Source of the DNA: Bacteroidaceae bacterium
GTDB lineage: Bacteria; Bacteroidota; Bacteroidia; Bacteroidales; Bacteroidaceae
Assembly (NCBI GenBank): GCA_024401215.1
Contig: JAKSLL010000008.1
Span: forward strand, 19,551-83,550
Reading direction: 5' to 3'
Length of the DNA: 64,000 nt
In this document: in pieces, positions 37,692-46,992 of the stretch
How the letters are laid out: each line of letters starts with the position of its first letter
Numbering within the stretch: the stretch's first letter is position 1
Translations under genes and position numbers: made by a program
The notes under the pieces: model-generated
The model's input: only the letters and a program-made list of their open reading frames with translations
Told to the model about the DNA's origin: nothing
The model's database searches: none

Positions 37692-39362
37692 ATGACTAAC
37701 CCTATGCTTGAGAGATTTCTCAAAAAAACCACTTTTGAATCTCAGGAAGACTTCGAAAACAACTTCGAATTTATCATTCCTGAAAACTTCAATTTTGCGT
37801 ACGACGTAATGGACGAGTGGGCAGAACTCACTCCTGACCGTCTCGCTTTGTTATGGTGCAACGACAAAGGCGAAGAGCGCCGTTTCACATTTGCAGACAT
37901 CCGCCGTGAGACGAACAAAGTGGCAACATATCTGCTCTCTATCGGCATAAAAAAGGGAGATTTTGTGATGTTGATTCTTAAGCGACGCTACCAGTTCTGG
38001 CTGACTATGCTTGCGCTCCACAAAATCGGTGCTGTCGCTATCCCTGCTACATTCCTTCTCACAAAGAAAGATATCGTATATCGTGTTAAAAGCGCAGACA
38101 TCCACTCTATCATCTGCTGTGGCGATGATGAGATTCTGCGCCATGTAAATGAAGCGCACGAAGAATGGCCTGCATTAAAGAATCGCGTCAGCATCGGCCC
38201 TAACGTCCCTGAAGGATGGCAGGATTTCAATGCAGGCGTAGCAGCTGCCCAAGAGTACACTGGCGAACGTGTGACAAAGTCATCTGACTACATCCTCATG
38301 TATTTCACATCAGGAACAAGCGGTCATCCAAAAATGGTAATACATGACCACACTTACCCTATAGGACACATAGGCACTGCGGCATATTGGCATAATCTGC
38401 ACATTGGAAGCCTTCACCTCACCGTTGCCGACACAGGATGGGCAAAGGCTACATGGGGCAAACTCTACGGACAATGGATAGCAGGAGCCACTCTCTTCGT
38501 CTACGACCACGAGAAATTCACACCTGCCGACATCTTGTCAAAGATAGGCAAGTACAAGATAACAAGTTTCTGTGCGCCACCAACAATCTACCGATTCATG
38601 ATTCGTGAAGATTTGAGCCAGTTCGATTTAAGTTCGCTTGAACATGTGACAACAGCAGGCGAAGCACTCAACTCTGCCGTATATGACAAATTCCTGGAGA
38701 TTACAGGTCTTGAGATAAAAGAAGGATTCGGACAGACAGAGGGCACATGTCTCATTGCCACCACTCCTTGGATCAAAACCAAGCCGGGTTCAATGGGGCG
38801 CCCAATGCCACAGTACGATATCCACCTCCTCAAAAAGGACGGCACAGAGGCTGGTGTTGGTGAAAACGGACAGATCGCTATCCGAACAGAAAAAAAACAG
38901 ATTGGCTTGTTCTGCGAATACTATCGTAACTCTGAAGCAACACTTAACGCTTGGCACGACGGATACTATTACACTGGCGACCTTGCATATAAAGACGAAG
39001 ACGGCTATTACTGGTTTGTGGGCAGAGCCGACGATGTCATCAAGTCTTCAGGCTACCGCATCGGTCCTTTCGAGGTTGAGAGTGCGCTCATGACACACCC
39101 TGCCGTTGTGGAATGCGCCATAACAGGAGTGCCTGACGACATTCGAGGCATGGTTGTGAAAGCAACAATAGTGCTTGGCAAAGAGTGGAAAGACAAAGCT
39201 GGCGAAGATTTGGTAGCAGAACTTCAGAACCATGTCAAGAAGACTACTGCGCCATACAAATATCCTCGTATTGTTGAGTTTGTAGATGAACTGCCAAAGA
39301 CACATTCAGGCAAGATTCGCAGAGTGGAGATTCGCGAGAAGGACGCAAAAGGCAAAGCATAA
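37692..39362 (+). CDS. AMP-forming acyl-CoA synthetase
   Basis: This 557-residue enzyme should activate a carboxylic acid with ATP and CoA. Adenylation motifs are clear: YFTSGTSGHPKMVIHD near residue 205, GFGQTEGT near 345, YTGDLAYKDEDGYYWFVGR near 427, and KTHSGKIRR near 535 with the catalytic lysine. It resembles acetyl- or medium-chain acyl-CoA synthetases; the substrate cannot be read from sequence. The ATG at 37692 matches the family N-terminus, and an earlier in-frame start at 37569 is unlikely. It heads a probable operon with a TPR mini-protein and four oxidoreductase subunits, which suggests work on branched-chain or aromatic acids. Confidence 0.92.
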   Translation: MTNPMLERFLKKTTFESQEDFENNFEFIIPENFNFAYDVMDEWAELTPDRLALLWCNDKGEERRFTFADIRRETNKVATYLLSIGIKKGDFVMLILKRRYQFWLTMLALHKIGAVAIPATFLLTKKDIVYRVKSADIHSIICCGDDEILRHVNEAHEEWPALKNRVSIGPNVPEGWQDFNAGVAAAQEYTGERVTKSSDYILMYFTSGTSGHPKMVIHDHTYPIGHIGTAAYWHNLHIGSLHLTVADTGWAKATWGKLYGQWIAGATLFVYDHEKFTPADILSKIGKYKITSFCAPPTIYRFMIREDLSQFDLSSLEHVTTAGEALNSAVYDKFLEITGLEIKEGFGQTEGTCLIATTPWIKTKPGSMGRPMPQYDIHLLKKDGTEAGVGENGQIAIRTEKKQIGLFCEYYRNSEATLNAWHDGYYYTGDLAYKDEDGYYWFVGRADDVIKSSGYRIGPFEVESALMTHPAVVECAITGVPDDIRGMVVKATIVLGKEWKDKAGEDLVAELQNHVKKTTAPYKYPRIVEFVDELPKTHSGKIRRVEIREKDAKGKA

Positions 39363-39368
39363 GAGTAT

Positions 39369-39548
39369 ATGACAGAAGCCGAATACATACAACAAGGGAA
39401 AGAGGCATACGCCCGCATGGACTGGAAGACATGCCTCGACTCCTATGCAGAAGCAATAAAGCTGAATCCTAAATCTGAAGCTGTAGAACTGAGAAAGATG
39501 ACAATGAACATCATTGAGTTCTACTGCAAGGACAGGTTCAACCCATAA
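39369..39548 (+). CDS. small TPR-repeat protein
   Basis: This 59-residue protein starts MTEAEYIQQGKEAYARMDW and contains one TPR-like helix pair ending in YAEAIKLNPKS. It lies 6 bases after the acyl-CoA synthetase stop and 34 bases before the ferredoxin gene, so it belongs to the same transcript. A small TPR protein between these genes may help assemble or scaffold the complex; this is an inference. Confidence 0.85.
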   Translation: MTEAEYIQQGKEAYARMDWKTCLDSYAEAIKLNPKSEAVELRKMTMNIIEFYCKDRFNP

Positions 39549-39582
39549 AAGAAAATCTATTAATAAGTAAAATATTCATATA

Positions 39583-39810
39583 ATGGCAAAAATGAGAGGC
39601 GCTATCGTCGTAGATATCGAGCGTTGCAAAGGATGCAACCTCTGCGCGGTAGCATGTCCATTAAATCTTGTCACATTGAGTGCAACTGTCAACCACAAAG
39701 GCTATAACTTTGCGGAACAGAAAGAGTGGGAGAAGTGCAACGGCTGCAGCAGCTGTGCTATCGTGTGCCCTGACGGATGCATCACTGTTTACAGAAAAAA
39801 GGAGGAGTAA
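39583..39810 (+). CDS. 2-oxoacid:ferredoxin oxidoreductase, ferredoxin-like (delta) subunit
   Basis: This 75-residue protein carries two [4Fe-4S] motifs, CKGCNLCAVACP and CNGCSSCAIVCP. It passes electrons from the thiamine-diphosphate site to ferredoxin. The stop is 2 bases before the next start, with GGAGGAG between and overlapping the end of the gene. Confidence 0.93.
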   Translation: MAKMRGAIVVDIERCKGCNLCAVACPLNLVTLSATVNHKGYNFAEQKEWEKCNGCSSCAIVCPDGCITVYRKKEE

Positions 39811-39812
39811 AG

Positions 39813-40949
39813 ATGGACAACAACACAGAGAAAGATTATGTATTGCTGAAAGGCAATGAAGCTATTGCGAAAGCTGCTATCCGATATGGATATGACGGCT
39901 TCTTCGGTTATCCTATAACACCGCAGAGCGAGGTGCTTGAGACTCTCGCTGCAGACAAGCCTTGGGAGACAACAGGCATGGTTGTTCTTCAGGCAGAAAG
40001 CGAAGTGGCATCCATCAACATGCTCTATGGAGCAGGTTGTACTGGTAAACTTGCTTTCACATCAAGTTCTTCACCAGGTATCGCCCTCATGCAGGAAGGT
40101 ATAAGCTATATGGCGGGCAACGAGCTCCCAGGCGTGATTGTTAGCGTTGGTCGTGGAGGTCCTGGTCTTGGTACTATCCAGCCAGGTCAGGCAGACTATT
40201 TCCAGGCTGTATATGGTGGTGGAAACGGTGACTACAACCTCATCGTTCTTGCTCCAAACAGCGTTCAAGAAATGTGCGACTGCATGGGAAAGGCAGCTAA
40301 GCTCACTTTCAAGTGGCGCACTCCTGTCATCATCCTTTCTGACGGCGTCATCGGTCAGATGATGGAGAAGGTAGAACTTCCTCCATTCACTCCACGCCGC
40401 ACAAACGAGGAGATTGGCAAGCTATATCCATGGGCAACAAACGGTATCGGTCTCAAGAATCGTAAATATAATGTGATGTCAACTCTTGAGTTCGACCCAC
40501 AGGTTATGGAGGACCGCAACCATGCCATGACAGAGAAATACAGAAGAATCGAGGCAGAAGAGGTTGACTACGAGCTCTACAAGACAGACGATGCTGAATT
40601 CCTCATCATAGCATACGGAATCTCTTCACGAGTAAGCATGAAGACTATCGACATTCTTCGCAGCACAGGCGTGAAAGTCGGCATGCTCCGTCCAAAGACA
40701 TTATGGCCATTCCCTAACAAGGCAATCAGCAAACTCAGCGAACAGATGAAGTCCATCCTTTGTGTTGAACAGAGCGAAGGTCAGCTCATAAAGGATGTAC
40801 GCCTTGCCGTTGAAGGTCAGGTGCCTGTTTACCACTTCGGACGCTGCGGCGGTATTATCGCCACACCTGTAGAAGTTCTTGAGGCATTCAAGAGCATGGC
40901 AAAGGAAAGCATCACACGCAACTGGCCTAAGGGCTACTGGATGAAGTAA
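39813..40949 (+). CDS. 2-oxoacid:ferredoxin oxidoreductase, alpha subunit (VorB/KorA type)
   Basis: This 378-residue subunit carries the pyrimidine-binding and domain II/III folds (GYDGFFGYPITPQSEVLE, GRGGPGLGTIQPGQADY). With its partners it oxidatively decarboxylates a 2-oxoacid to an acyl-CoA, or runs in reverse. Bacteroidales homologues are usually annotated as 3-methyl-2-oxobutanoate (VorB) or 2-oxoglutarate (KorA) enzymes; sequence alone does not settle which. The ATG at 39813 is preceded by an unusually good Shine-Dalgarno-like GGAGGAG. Confidence 0.9.
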   Translation: MDNNTEKDYVLLKGNEAIAKAAIRYGYDGFFGYPITPQSEVLETLAADKPWETTGMVVLQAESEVASINMLYGAGCTGKLAFTSSSSPGIALMQEGISYMAGNELPGVIVSVGRGGPGLGTIQPGQADYFQAVYGGGNGDYNLIVLAPNSVQEMCDCMGKAAKLTFKWRTPVIILSDGVIGQMMEKVELPPFTPRRTNEEIGKLYPWATNGIGLKNRKYNVMSTLEFDPQVMEDRNHAMTEKYRRIEAEEVDYELYKTDDAEFLIIAYGISSRVSMKTIDILRSTGVKVGMLRPKTLWPFPNKAISKLSEQMKSILCVEQSEGQLIKDVRLAVEGQVPVYHFGRCGGIIATPVEVLEAFKSMAKESITRNWPKGYWMK

Positions 40950-40999
40950 TGCTCCTTCGCCTATAAGCAGAAGAAATACTCAAACAAAAGATTTTTCAA

Positions 41000-41770
41000 A
41001 TGGAATTACAAGATATAATAAAACCTGAAAATAAGGTTTACGGCAAGCCTGCGCTTGTTAACGACACACCTATGCATTACTGCCCAGGCTGCAGTCATGG
41101 TGTTGTTCACAAACTCGTTGCCGAGATTATCGAGGAGATGGGAATGGAAGAGGACACAATAGCTATATGCCCTGTAGGCTGCGCTGTGTTCGCCTATCGT
41201 TATGTTAATGTTGACTGGATTGAGGCAAGTCACGGACGTGCTCCTGCATGCGCCTCTTCAGTAAAGCGCCTTTGGCCAAACAAGCTCGTCTTCACTTATC
41301 AGGGTGATGGCGATATGGCATGTATTGGTACTGGCGAGTCTATCCATGCAATGAACCGTGGAGAGAATATCGCAATGATATTCATCAACAATGCTATCTA
41401 TGGTATGACTGGCGGTCAGATGGCTCCAACCACACTTATGGGCATGAAGACTGCCACTTGTCCTTACGGACGTCAGGCAGACCTCCACGGATACCCACTC
41501 CACATCACAGACATCGCTGCAACTCTCGAGGGCACATGCTATGTCACTCGTCAGGCTGTCAACACCGTTGCAAACATACGCAAGGCAAAGAAGGCTATTC
41601 GTCAGGCATTTGAGAACTCTCTCAACAAGAAGGGATGCTCTCTCGTGGAGATTGTTGCCACTTGCGCTTCTGGATGGAAGAAGACACCAGAGCAGGCAAA
41701 CGAATGGATGACAGAGAACATGTTCCCTTACTACCCTCTTGGCGACATCAAAAATACAGTAACAGAATAA
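41000..41770 (+). CDS. 2-oxoacid:ferredoxin oxidoreductase, beta subunit (TPP-binding)
   Basis: This 256-residue subunit binds thiamine diphosphate. The motif runs from GDGDMACIGTGE to NNAIYGMTGGQ, and the N-terminal cysteines CPGCSHG may bind the proximal [4Fe-4S] cluster. It lies between the alpha and gamma subunit genes, with spacings of 50 and 16 bases. Confidence 0.93.
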   Translation: MELQDIIKPENKVYGKPALVNDTPMHYCPGCSHGVVHKLVAEIIEEMGMEEDTIAICPVGCAVFAYRYVNVDWIEASHGRAPACASSVKRLWPNKLVFTYQGDGDMACIGTGESIHAMNRGENIAMIFINNAIYGMTGGQMAPTTLMGMKTATCPYGRQADLHGYPLHITDIAATLEGTCYVTRQAVNTVANIRKAKKAIRQAFENSLNKKGCSLVEIVATCASGWKKTPEQANEWMTENMFPYYPLGDIKNTVTE

Positions 41771-41786
41771 TCAAGATTCCAAAAAT

Positions 41787-42335
41787 ATGACAGAAGAAAT
41801 TATCATTTCAGGATTTGGAGGACAAGGTGTCCTCTCAATGGGAAAGATTCTCGCATACGCAGGAATCATGGAAGGCAAGCAGGTGAGCTGGATGCCTGCA
41901 TACGGTCCTGAGCAGCGTGGCGGTACTGCCAACGTCACAGTCATCATCAGCGATGAGATTGTGAGCTCGCCTATCGTAAGCCAGTACGACACAGCTATTG
42001 TATTGAATCAGCCTTCTCTTGAGAAGTTTGAGCCATTCGTTAAGCCAGGCGGCACTATCATCTACGAAGGACATTCAATCATTCAGCCTCCAAGACGCGA
42101 TGACATCAGCGTTTACCGCATCGATGCCATGGAGGAGGCAGCAAGAACAGGCAATTCAAAGGTGTTCAACATGCTTGTGCTTGGAGGACTCCTTAAAGTA
42201 CGCCCTATAGCATCTGTAGAGGACGTCGTCAAGGGACTCCGCAAAGCCCTTCCAGAGCGTCATCATAAGCTCATTCCAATGAATGAGGAGGCTATCCGCA
42301 GAGGCATGGAAATAATCGTAAAGACGAATAAATAA
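41787..42335 (+). CDS. 2-oxoacid:ferredoxin oxidoreductase, gamma subunit
   Basis: This 182-residue subunit has the CoA-binding gamma fold, beginning GFGGQGVLSMGKILAYAG. It closes the delta-alpha-beta-gamma set. A very long terminator stem follows. Confidence 0.93.
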   Translation: MTEEIIISGFGGQGVLSMGKILAYAGIMEGKQVSWMPAYGPEQRGGTANVTVIISDEIVSSPIVSQYDTAIVLNQPSLEKFEPFVKPGGTIIYEGHSIIQPPRRDDISVYRIDAMEEAARTGNSKVFNMLVLGGLLKVRPIASVEDVVKGLRKALPERHHKLIPMNEEAIRRGMEIIVKTNK

Positions 42336-42344
42336 ATTCATCAA

Positions 42345-42400
42345 TCGCCATAAAAAACGAGGAAGGTAACGCAAGCTACCTTCCTCGTTTTTTATGGCGA
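42345..42400 (+). terminator. long perfect-stem terminator after the oxidoreductase operon
   Basis: A 24-bp perfect stem (42345-42368 with 42377-42400) has an 8-base loop. The arms contain a run of A and its complementary run of T, so it could also terminate minus-strand transcripts. Confidence 0.9.
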
Positions 42401-42487
42401 TAAATACAGCACACAACCCATAGGAATGGCTGCGGCATATCTCATATCGCATGCATCCCCTTTCTGCTCAACATACATCAAATCTCT

Positions 42488-42526
42488 CGCATGGAATCCT
42501 CCCCTTTTGGGGAGTTTAGAGGGGGC
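42488..42526. repeat. dispersed intergenic repeat, copy A
   Basis: The segment CGCATGGAATCCTCCCC followed by a short spacer and GGAGTTTAGAGGGGGC closely matches the one at 50572-50612. It can fold into a hairpin (CTCCCC with GGGGAG). Confidence 0.75.
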
Positions 42527-42528
42527 TC

Positions 42529-42563
42529 AAAAAAAAGTGGGTCAGGCGATGCCTGACCCACTT
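42529..42563 (-). terminator. terminator of the 42.6-kb secreted protein gene
   Basis: The 13-bp stem AAGTGGGTCAGGC pairs with GCCTGACCCACTT over a 3-base loop. On the minus strand it is followed by a T run. Confidence 0.9.
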
Positions 42564-42583
42564 AATGAGTTATTAAAAATTGA

Positions 42584-45500
42584 TTACTTTACAATCTTAC
42601 GAGTTGAACCGTCAGACATCTTAACGATGTTAACACCCTTCTGGAGTGAAGCAACCTTGATACCATTAGCATTGTAGATGCCAACAATCTTAGCGCCGTT
42701 AGAAGCGATAGTTTCAACACCTGTAGCAAGCTTCTCAGCAGCTGCTGCGTAGTCATAACCCTCGAGTGGTGCTACGAAGTAGATAGATGCGTCGTCAACC
42801 CATGTGTTAGTATCCCAACCATTTGTTGGCTCACCATTCTTCTCAGCAAGACCTGAGTTGTACTTCTCAACAACACCGATAGTAACCTTAGAGCCTTCCT
42901 TAACCTTGATGCCCTTAGCAACGCTTACACGAACCTGCTGGTATCCGCCAACTGCGAATGGTGCAACAACTGGCTCCTCATCGTCAACCTGAGCGAAGAT
43001 GTACTTATCCCAAACACCATTCTCATCCTGAGCGTTGTATGTGATAGTGCCATCAGAATATGTACGAGTGTCAAGACGGAAGTCATAAACACCTACTGGG
43101 AGACCTTCGATAACCTGAGATACCTTATAGTCGCTTGCGCCGTAGTTGTTAAGCATGATGTCTGATACTGGCTTAGTATCTGTAGCTGCGTCACCAGAGA
43201 AGTGAACAGTACCTGCGAAGCCGTTTGTATTGCCTTCCTCGTCTGGTTCTGCGTTGTTCTGCTCAACAACCCAACCTGGGAGATCAGCCTCACCGTTAGC
43301 GAAGTTGCCACCACGAGACACAGTATAGAACTTAGGGTTCTTGATATAAGCGTCGAAGTTGATACCGCTTGTAGCGAGTGGGAATCCTTCTGGGCTGTAT
43401 TCATTGCCATCATCAGGAATTTCTTCTGGAGCCTCACCTGAGTTGTAGAATACCTTCTCATCGAGACCAAGGTCTAAGTATTCACCCTTAGCAACTTCCT
43501 TGTAGAATGCGATTGTGTTCTCTCTGTTGAGAGCGTCGATAAGAGCTGAATCATCTGTTGCAAGATTCTCAACCTTGTCTGAAGTCTCTGAAGTTACGCC
43601 AAGGTAAAGGGCGAGGTTCAAAGCGCGCTCAGCACGGTAAGTAAGAACGTTTACGATATTTGCAACATTGTCAATCTGACCAGAGAGAGCCTTAACCTTA
43701 GAAGCGATATCTGCGAGATCTGCATCAGAAAGATCCTTAGGATTTACTTCGCTGTAGTCAGCGATAACCTTCTCTACCTCACGAGCAACATCGCTGTTCT
43801 TGTACTTGCCATCAAGTTCCTCGTACTTATTCTTAGCTGACTCGAAGCCGTTTACGAAGTCCTTGTAGTTAGTGATACGGCTAACAAGTGCCTGGCCCTT
43901 GCTTGCGAGCTCATCTACGATAGCTTCGATAGCCTGTGGAGTAGTGAATGAACCTGTCTTAGCCTTCTCAATTGCCTCAGCGAATGCTGTCATAGTCTCA
44001 CCCTCATAGTTCTCACTTGCACCAGCAAGGATAACGTCAGCATCCTCGATAGCTGTCTTGAGCATCTGGATGTAGTATTCTGTTGATGATGATGGCTTAG
44101 ATGCTACAGAGAACTTAGTAAGGATAAGACCGCCCCATCCTGACTTAGTCTCAAACTCAACATAGTAGAAGCCATCCTGAGGAACTGTGAAGTCGTAAGT
44201 GCTCTCCTTAACGATTGACTCCTCGTTAGCATCACCGACATTTGACTCTGGAGACTGCTCGTCGATAGAGTAAATAGCCTCGTCAGAAGCACTATAGATA
44301 TTTACTGTGTACTTCTTACCTGAATCAAGACCCTGCCATGTTGCCATGCGGTATGAAAGCTGATATTCGCCAGCCTCAAGATAGAGAGCCTCAGCCTCTG
44401 TCACACCGTCAGCAAGGTTATTGCCGTCAGAACCCTGAGCAGCGTACTTACCGAATGCAAGAAGACCTGAATCTGAACCACCACGCTGGCAGAAGTAGAT
44501 ACCGTGACTTGGAGCTTCTGTGCCACCCATCATACGAGGTGCACCTGCGAATGTATCTGTTGCGCTACCAACGCGCTCTTCATTGTCACCACGACCTGAC
44601 CATCCGAGAGGGAGCATGTTAACATCCCAATTTTCAAAGTCAGACTTGTAAGCAACTTTAACCTCACCGCCTTCACCAGATGTTGTTCCGATAGTGAATG
44701 TGAGAACGATATCCTCCTCAGATGCATAACCGATAGTGTTTGTAACGCCCTTGAGCACTACCTTGTACTCACCGTCAGCAAGTGTGAGGCCTGTTGCGTC
44801 CATGTTGACAGTCTTGCCATCCTCAGCAACAGTCATTGTGAGAGGCTGAACCTTGCCCTTGCCCTCTACAGAAGCAGTAGCCTTCTTAACGTCAACCTCA
44901 GTATTGAATGTGATAGAGATCTGCTTAACATCCTCTGCCTTGAGACCGAACTCGAAGTTTGCAGGAGTTGAGCTGATCATCATAGGAGCAGACCATGCGA
45001 GAGCCTCAACATTGAAGTCCTCATAGTAAGCCTTCTCGTTTGTGCATCCCATAACAACAACATCGCCATTGATGTCCAAGCTTGGACGAGCTACAGAAGT
45101 GTACAGAATACGGTCGTCACCCTTGAAAGTAACCTTGATGTCATCTCCTTCTTCAAATTCTGCATCGCAGAACACATAAAGGAAACCATCCTCCTTACCT
45201 TCAACGTAGTCAACATCTACCTCTTCGCCATTGCGAGTTACAGTTGCCAAAGATGGGTCAAGCACCAAAGTGCCCTTGTTCTTCTTTGCAAGCTCTGCCA
45301 AGTTTGTCTTATATCCGAAGTCAATCTTCACAACCTCTGAGTTGAAAGTTGCCTCCTTAACTGTTACACCTTCCTCTACGCAGATGTCATCTATATAATA
45401 TGTGACAGGGCTGAACATGTTAGCGATGAAGAAGTACATTTCTGGAATCTCACCACCCCAGTAGTCCTTGTAGCTCTCACCTGTACCACCGAACTGTGCT

Positions 45501-46081
45501 GGCCACTGTGATGAACCTACCCAGCTCTGGCTGTCAACAATTGACTTCATCACCTCTGTTGATGGAGTGAAAGATACGAATGAGATGCGCTGCCAGTCGC
45601 CTGTGAGACCATCTGTGAGCTGAACACCGAAGTTTGTACCGTCAGATGCAACACATGACTTGTCGAAGTTCTCCATACCTTTTGAAAGCCATGAAGTGAG
45701 CTTTGTGTTCTGAGTCTCGCCATTAGCGTCAACAAATGTTGGCTCAGCCTTTACCCAGAAAGAGATACGGTAAGGAGTCTCCTTCTTAGCAGGAACGCCA
45801 ATCTTGAAACCGCGGTCCCAAGAGAAGCCTTCGTCACCATGATTCTCTGCACAGAATGCATATTCGCCAGAGTGAGCCTGTGTTGACTGCTCTGTCCAAT
45901 CGTCATTCTCCTTTACGTTTACCCAGTCGCCATATATATTACCAATATTAGGCGTAAGGGCATACTCTGTAGTCATCTTCTCGTCTCCATTCTCGAAGCC
46001 GAGCTTTGCGACTACTGTCTGAGCCTGAGATGCAGCGAATGCTGATGAGAGGCCCATCATTAAAAGTAGTTTTTTCTCCAT
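42584..46081 (-). CDS. very large secreted modular protein with C-terminal sorting-like tail
   Basis: This 1165-residue protein has a signal peptide (MEKKLLLMMGLSSAFAASQAQ); the frame extends further up, but the ATG at 46081 fits. It begins with a jelly-roll module (VVAKLGFENGDEKM, then HSGEYAFCAENHG). An Ig-like Big_5-type domain (STPANFEFGLKAEDVKQISI) lies in the middle. Another beta-sandwich, a helical spacer region rich in Ala/Glu, and a further sandwich with LPVGVYDFRLDTRTY follow. The last 35 residues (IYNANGIKVASLQKGVNIV, then RKIVK) match the tails of the proteins at 19.9 and 27.7 kb. No catalytic site is evident. It is probably a cell-surface binding protein. Confidence 0.75.
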   Translation of the reverse strand: MEKKLLLMMGLSSAFAASQAQTVVAKLGFENGDEKMTTEYALTPNIGNIYGDWVNVKENDDWTEQSTQAHSGEYAFCAENHGDEGFSWDRGFKIGVPAKKETPYRISFWVKAEPTFVDANGETQNTKLTSWLSKGMENFDKSCVASDGTNFGVQLTDGLTGDWQRISFVSFTPSTEVMKSIVDSQSWVGSSQWPAQFGGTGESYKDYWGGEIPEMYFFIANMFSPVTYYIDDICVEEGVTVKEATFNSEVVKIDFGYKTNLAELAKKNKGTLVLDPSLATVTRNGEEVDVDYVEGKEDGFLYVFCDAEFEEGDDIKVTFKGDDRILYTSVARPSLDINGDVVVMGCTNEKAYYEDFNVEALAWSAPMMISSTPANFEFGLKAEDVKQISITFNTEVDVKKATASVEGKGKVQPLTMTVAEDGKTVNMDATGLTLADGEYKVVLKGVTNTIGYASEEDIVLTFTIGTTSGEGGEVKVAYKSDFENWDVNMLPLGWSGRGDNEERVGSATDTFAGAPRMMGGTEAPSHGIYFCQRGGSDSGLLAFGKYAAQGSDGNNLADGVTEAEALYLEAGEYQLSYRMATWQGLDSGKKYTVNIYSASDEAIYSIDEQSPESNVGDANEESIVKESTYDFTVPQDGFYYVEFETKSGWGGLILTKFSVASKPSSSTEYYIQMLKTAIEDADVILAGASENYEGETMTAFAEAIEKAKTGSFTTPQAIEAIVDELASKGQALVSRITNYKDFVNGFESAKNKYEELDGKYKNSDVAREVEKVIADYSEVNPKDLSDADLADIASKVKALSGQIDNVANIVNVLTYRAERALNLALYLGVTSETSDKVENLATDDSALIDALNRENTIAFYKEVAKGEYLDLGLDEKVFYNSGEAPEEIPDDGNEYSPEGFPLATSGINFDAYIKNPKFYTVSRGGNFANGEADLPGWVVEQNNAEPDEEGNTNGFAGTVHFSGDAATDTKPVSDIMLNNYGASDYKVSQVIEGLPVGVYDFRLDTRTYSDGTITYNAQDENGVWDKYIFAQVDDEEPVVAPFAVGGYQQVRVSVAKGIKVKEGSKVTIGVVEKYNSGLAEKNGEPTNGWDTNTWVDDASIYFVAPLEGYDYAAAAEKLATGVETIASNGAKIVGIYNANGIKVASLQKGVNIVKMSDGSTRKIVK

Positions 46082-46137
46082 ACGATTTTGATAAATTAAG
46101 ATTATATCGATTAATAATTCTCTATGCAAAATTGCAA

Positions 46138-46178
46138 TGCCGCCAAGTCTGCGTTTTCATCCGTTTGACTTGACGGCA
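46138..46178. promoter_or_regulatory. operator-like inverted repeat upstream of the 42.6-kb gene
   Basis: TGCCGCCAAGTC and GACTTGACGGCA are complementary at 11 of 12 positions, separated by 17 bases. They lie about 57 bases upstream of the secreted protein's start. Confidence 0.4.
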
Positions 46179-46299
46179 CAAATTTGAGAATAAAATTTAT
46201 TATTCAAATTATGTCATGTTACATTTTGATTGCTATTTTGTCCTATATTCATATATGTAACAAGGTTAAATTAAAATGTAACATTCCTAAATATCGCCT

Positions 46300-46935
46300 T
46301 TAGTCCTCAAAATCAAAGTGATCGAGCTTTTTTCCGCATTTATCGCAGAACACCATGTGCTTGTATATATCAGCACCGCAATCGTTGCAATGATACACCT
46401 GTCCGCACTTTTTATCCTCTTTTACATCATCCACATATTCGACAATTTCATTCATCGCCTTGCGAGTTTTTGGCTTCGCCTCATCAGCCGGATGACCTAA
46501 TGGAATAATTACCGCAGGCTCAATATTAGAAGGGAGATTAAAGAGTTCTGAACACTTCACAGCATCGAAATTGCAAACCCAGCATGTGCCTAACCCTTGC
46601 TCTGTAGCAGCAAGACAAATATGCTCAGCAGCTATCGCAATATCAATATTGCCATGTTCTTTCTGGTCATATTTTCTCACCCATGCCTCATCGTGGCATA
46701 CACAACAGATTATAAACATAGGAGCAGTCTGAATCCAGTCTCTCTTATAAGTGCTGCACACTTTCTTTCTTCCTTCCTCAGAACGCACAACAATGAATTT
46801 CCATGGTTGCAGGTTTACCGCAGAAGGAGCGAGTCGGGCACATTCTAAGATTTCATTAAGCTGGCTGTCATCAACAGCCTCTTCTGTATATGAACGTACA
46901 GAATAGCGTTTTTCAACAAGTTCAGAAAATTTCAT
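46300..46935 (-). CDS. nitroreductase-family flavoprotein with C-terminal zinc-ribbon/rubredoxin-like tail
   Basis: This 211-residue protein has an FMN nitroreductase fold at about 1-170 (FSELVEKRYSVRSYTEEAV, then CARLAPSAVNLQPWKFIVV). Residues about 180-205 carry two CxxC pairs (HCNDCGAD and FCDKCGKK), a rubredoxin- or zinc-ribbon-like module. The tail could deliver electrons to FMN or simply bind zinc. The substrate is unknown. Confidence 0.9.
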   Translation of the reverse strand: MKFSELVEKRYSVRSYTEEAVDDSQLNEILECARLAPSAVNLQPWKFIVVRSEEGRKKVCSTYKRDWIQTAPMFIICCVCHDEAWVRKYDQKEHGNIDIAIAAEHICLAATEQGLGTCWVCNFDAVKCSELFNLPSNIEPAVIIPLGHPADEAKPKTRKAMNEIVEYVDDVKEDKKCGQVYHCNDCGADIYKHMVFCDKCGKKLDHFDFED

Positions 46936-46992
46936 AAAGGTATATTCTTTTAGTTCTCAATTTCACATTAATTAATATGCAGCTGCAAGTAT

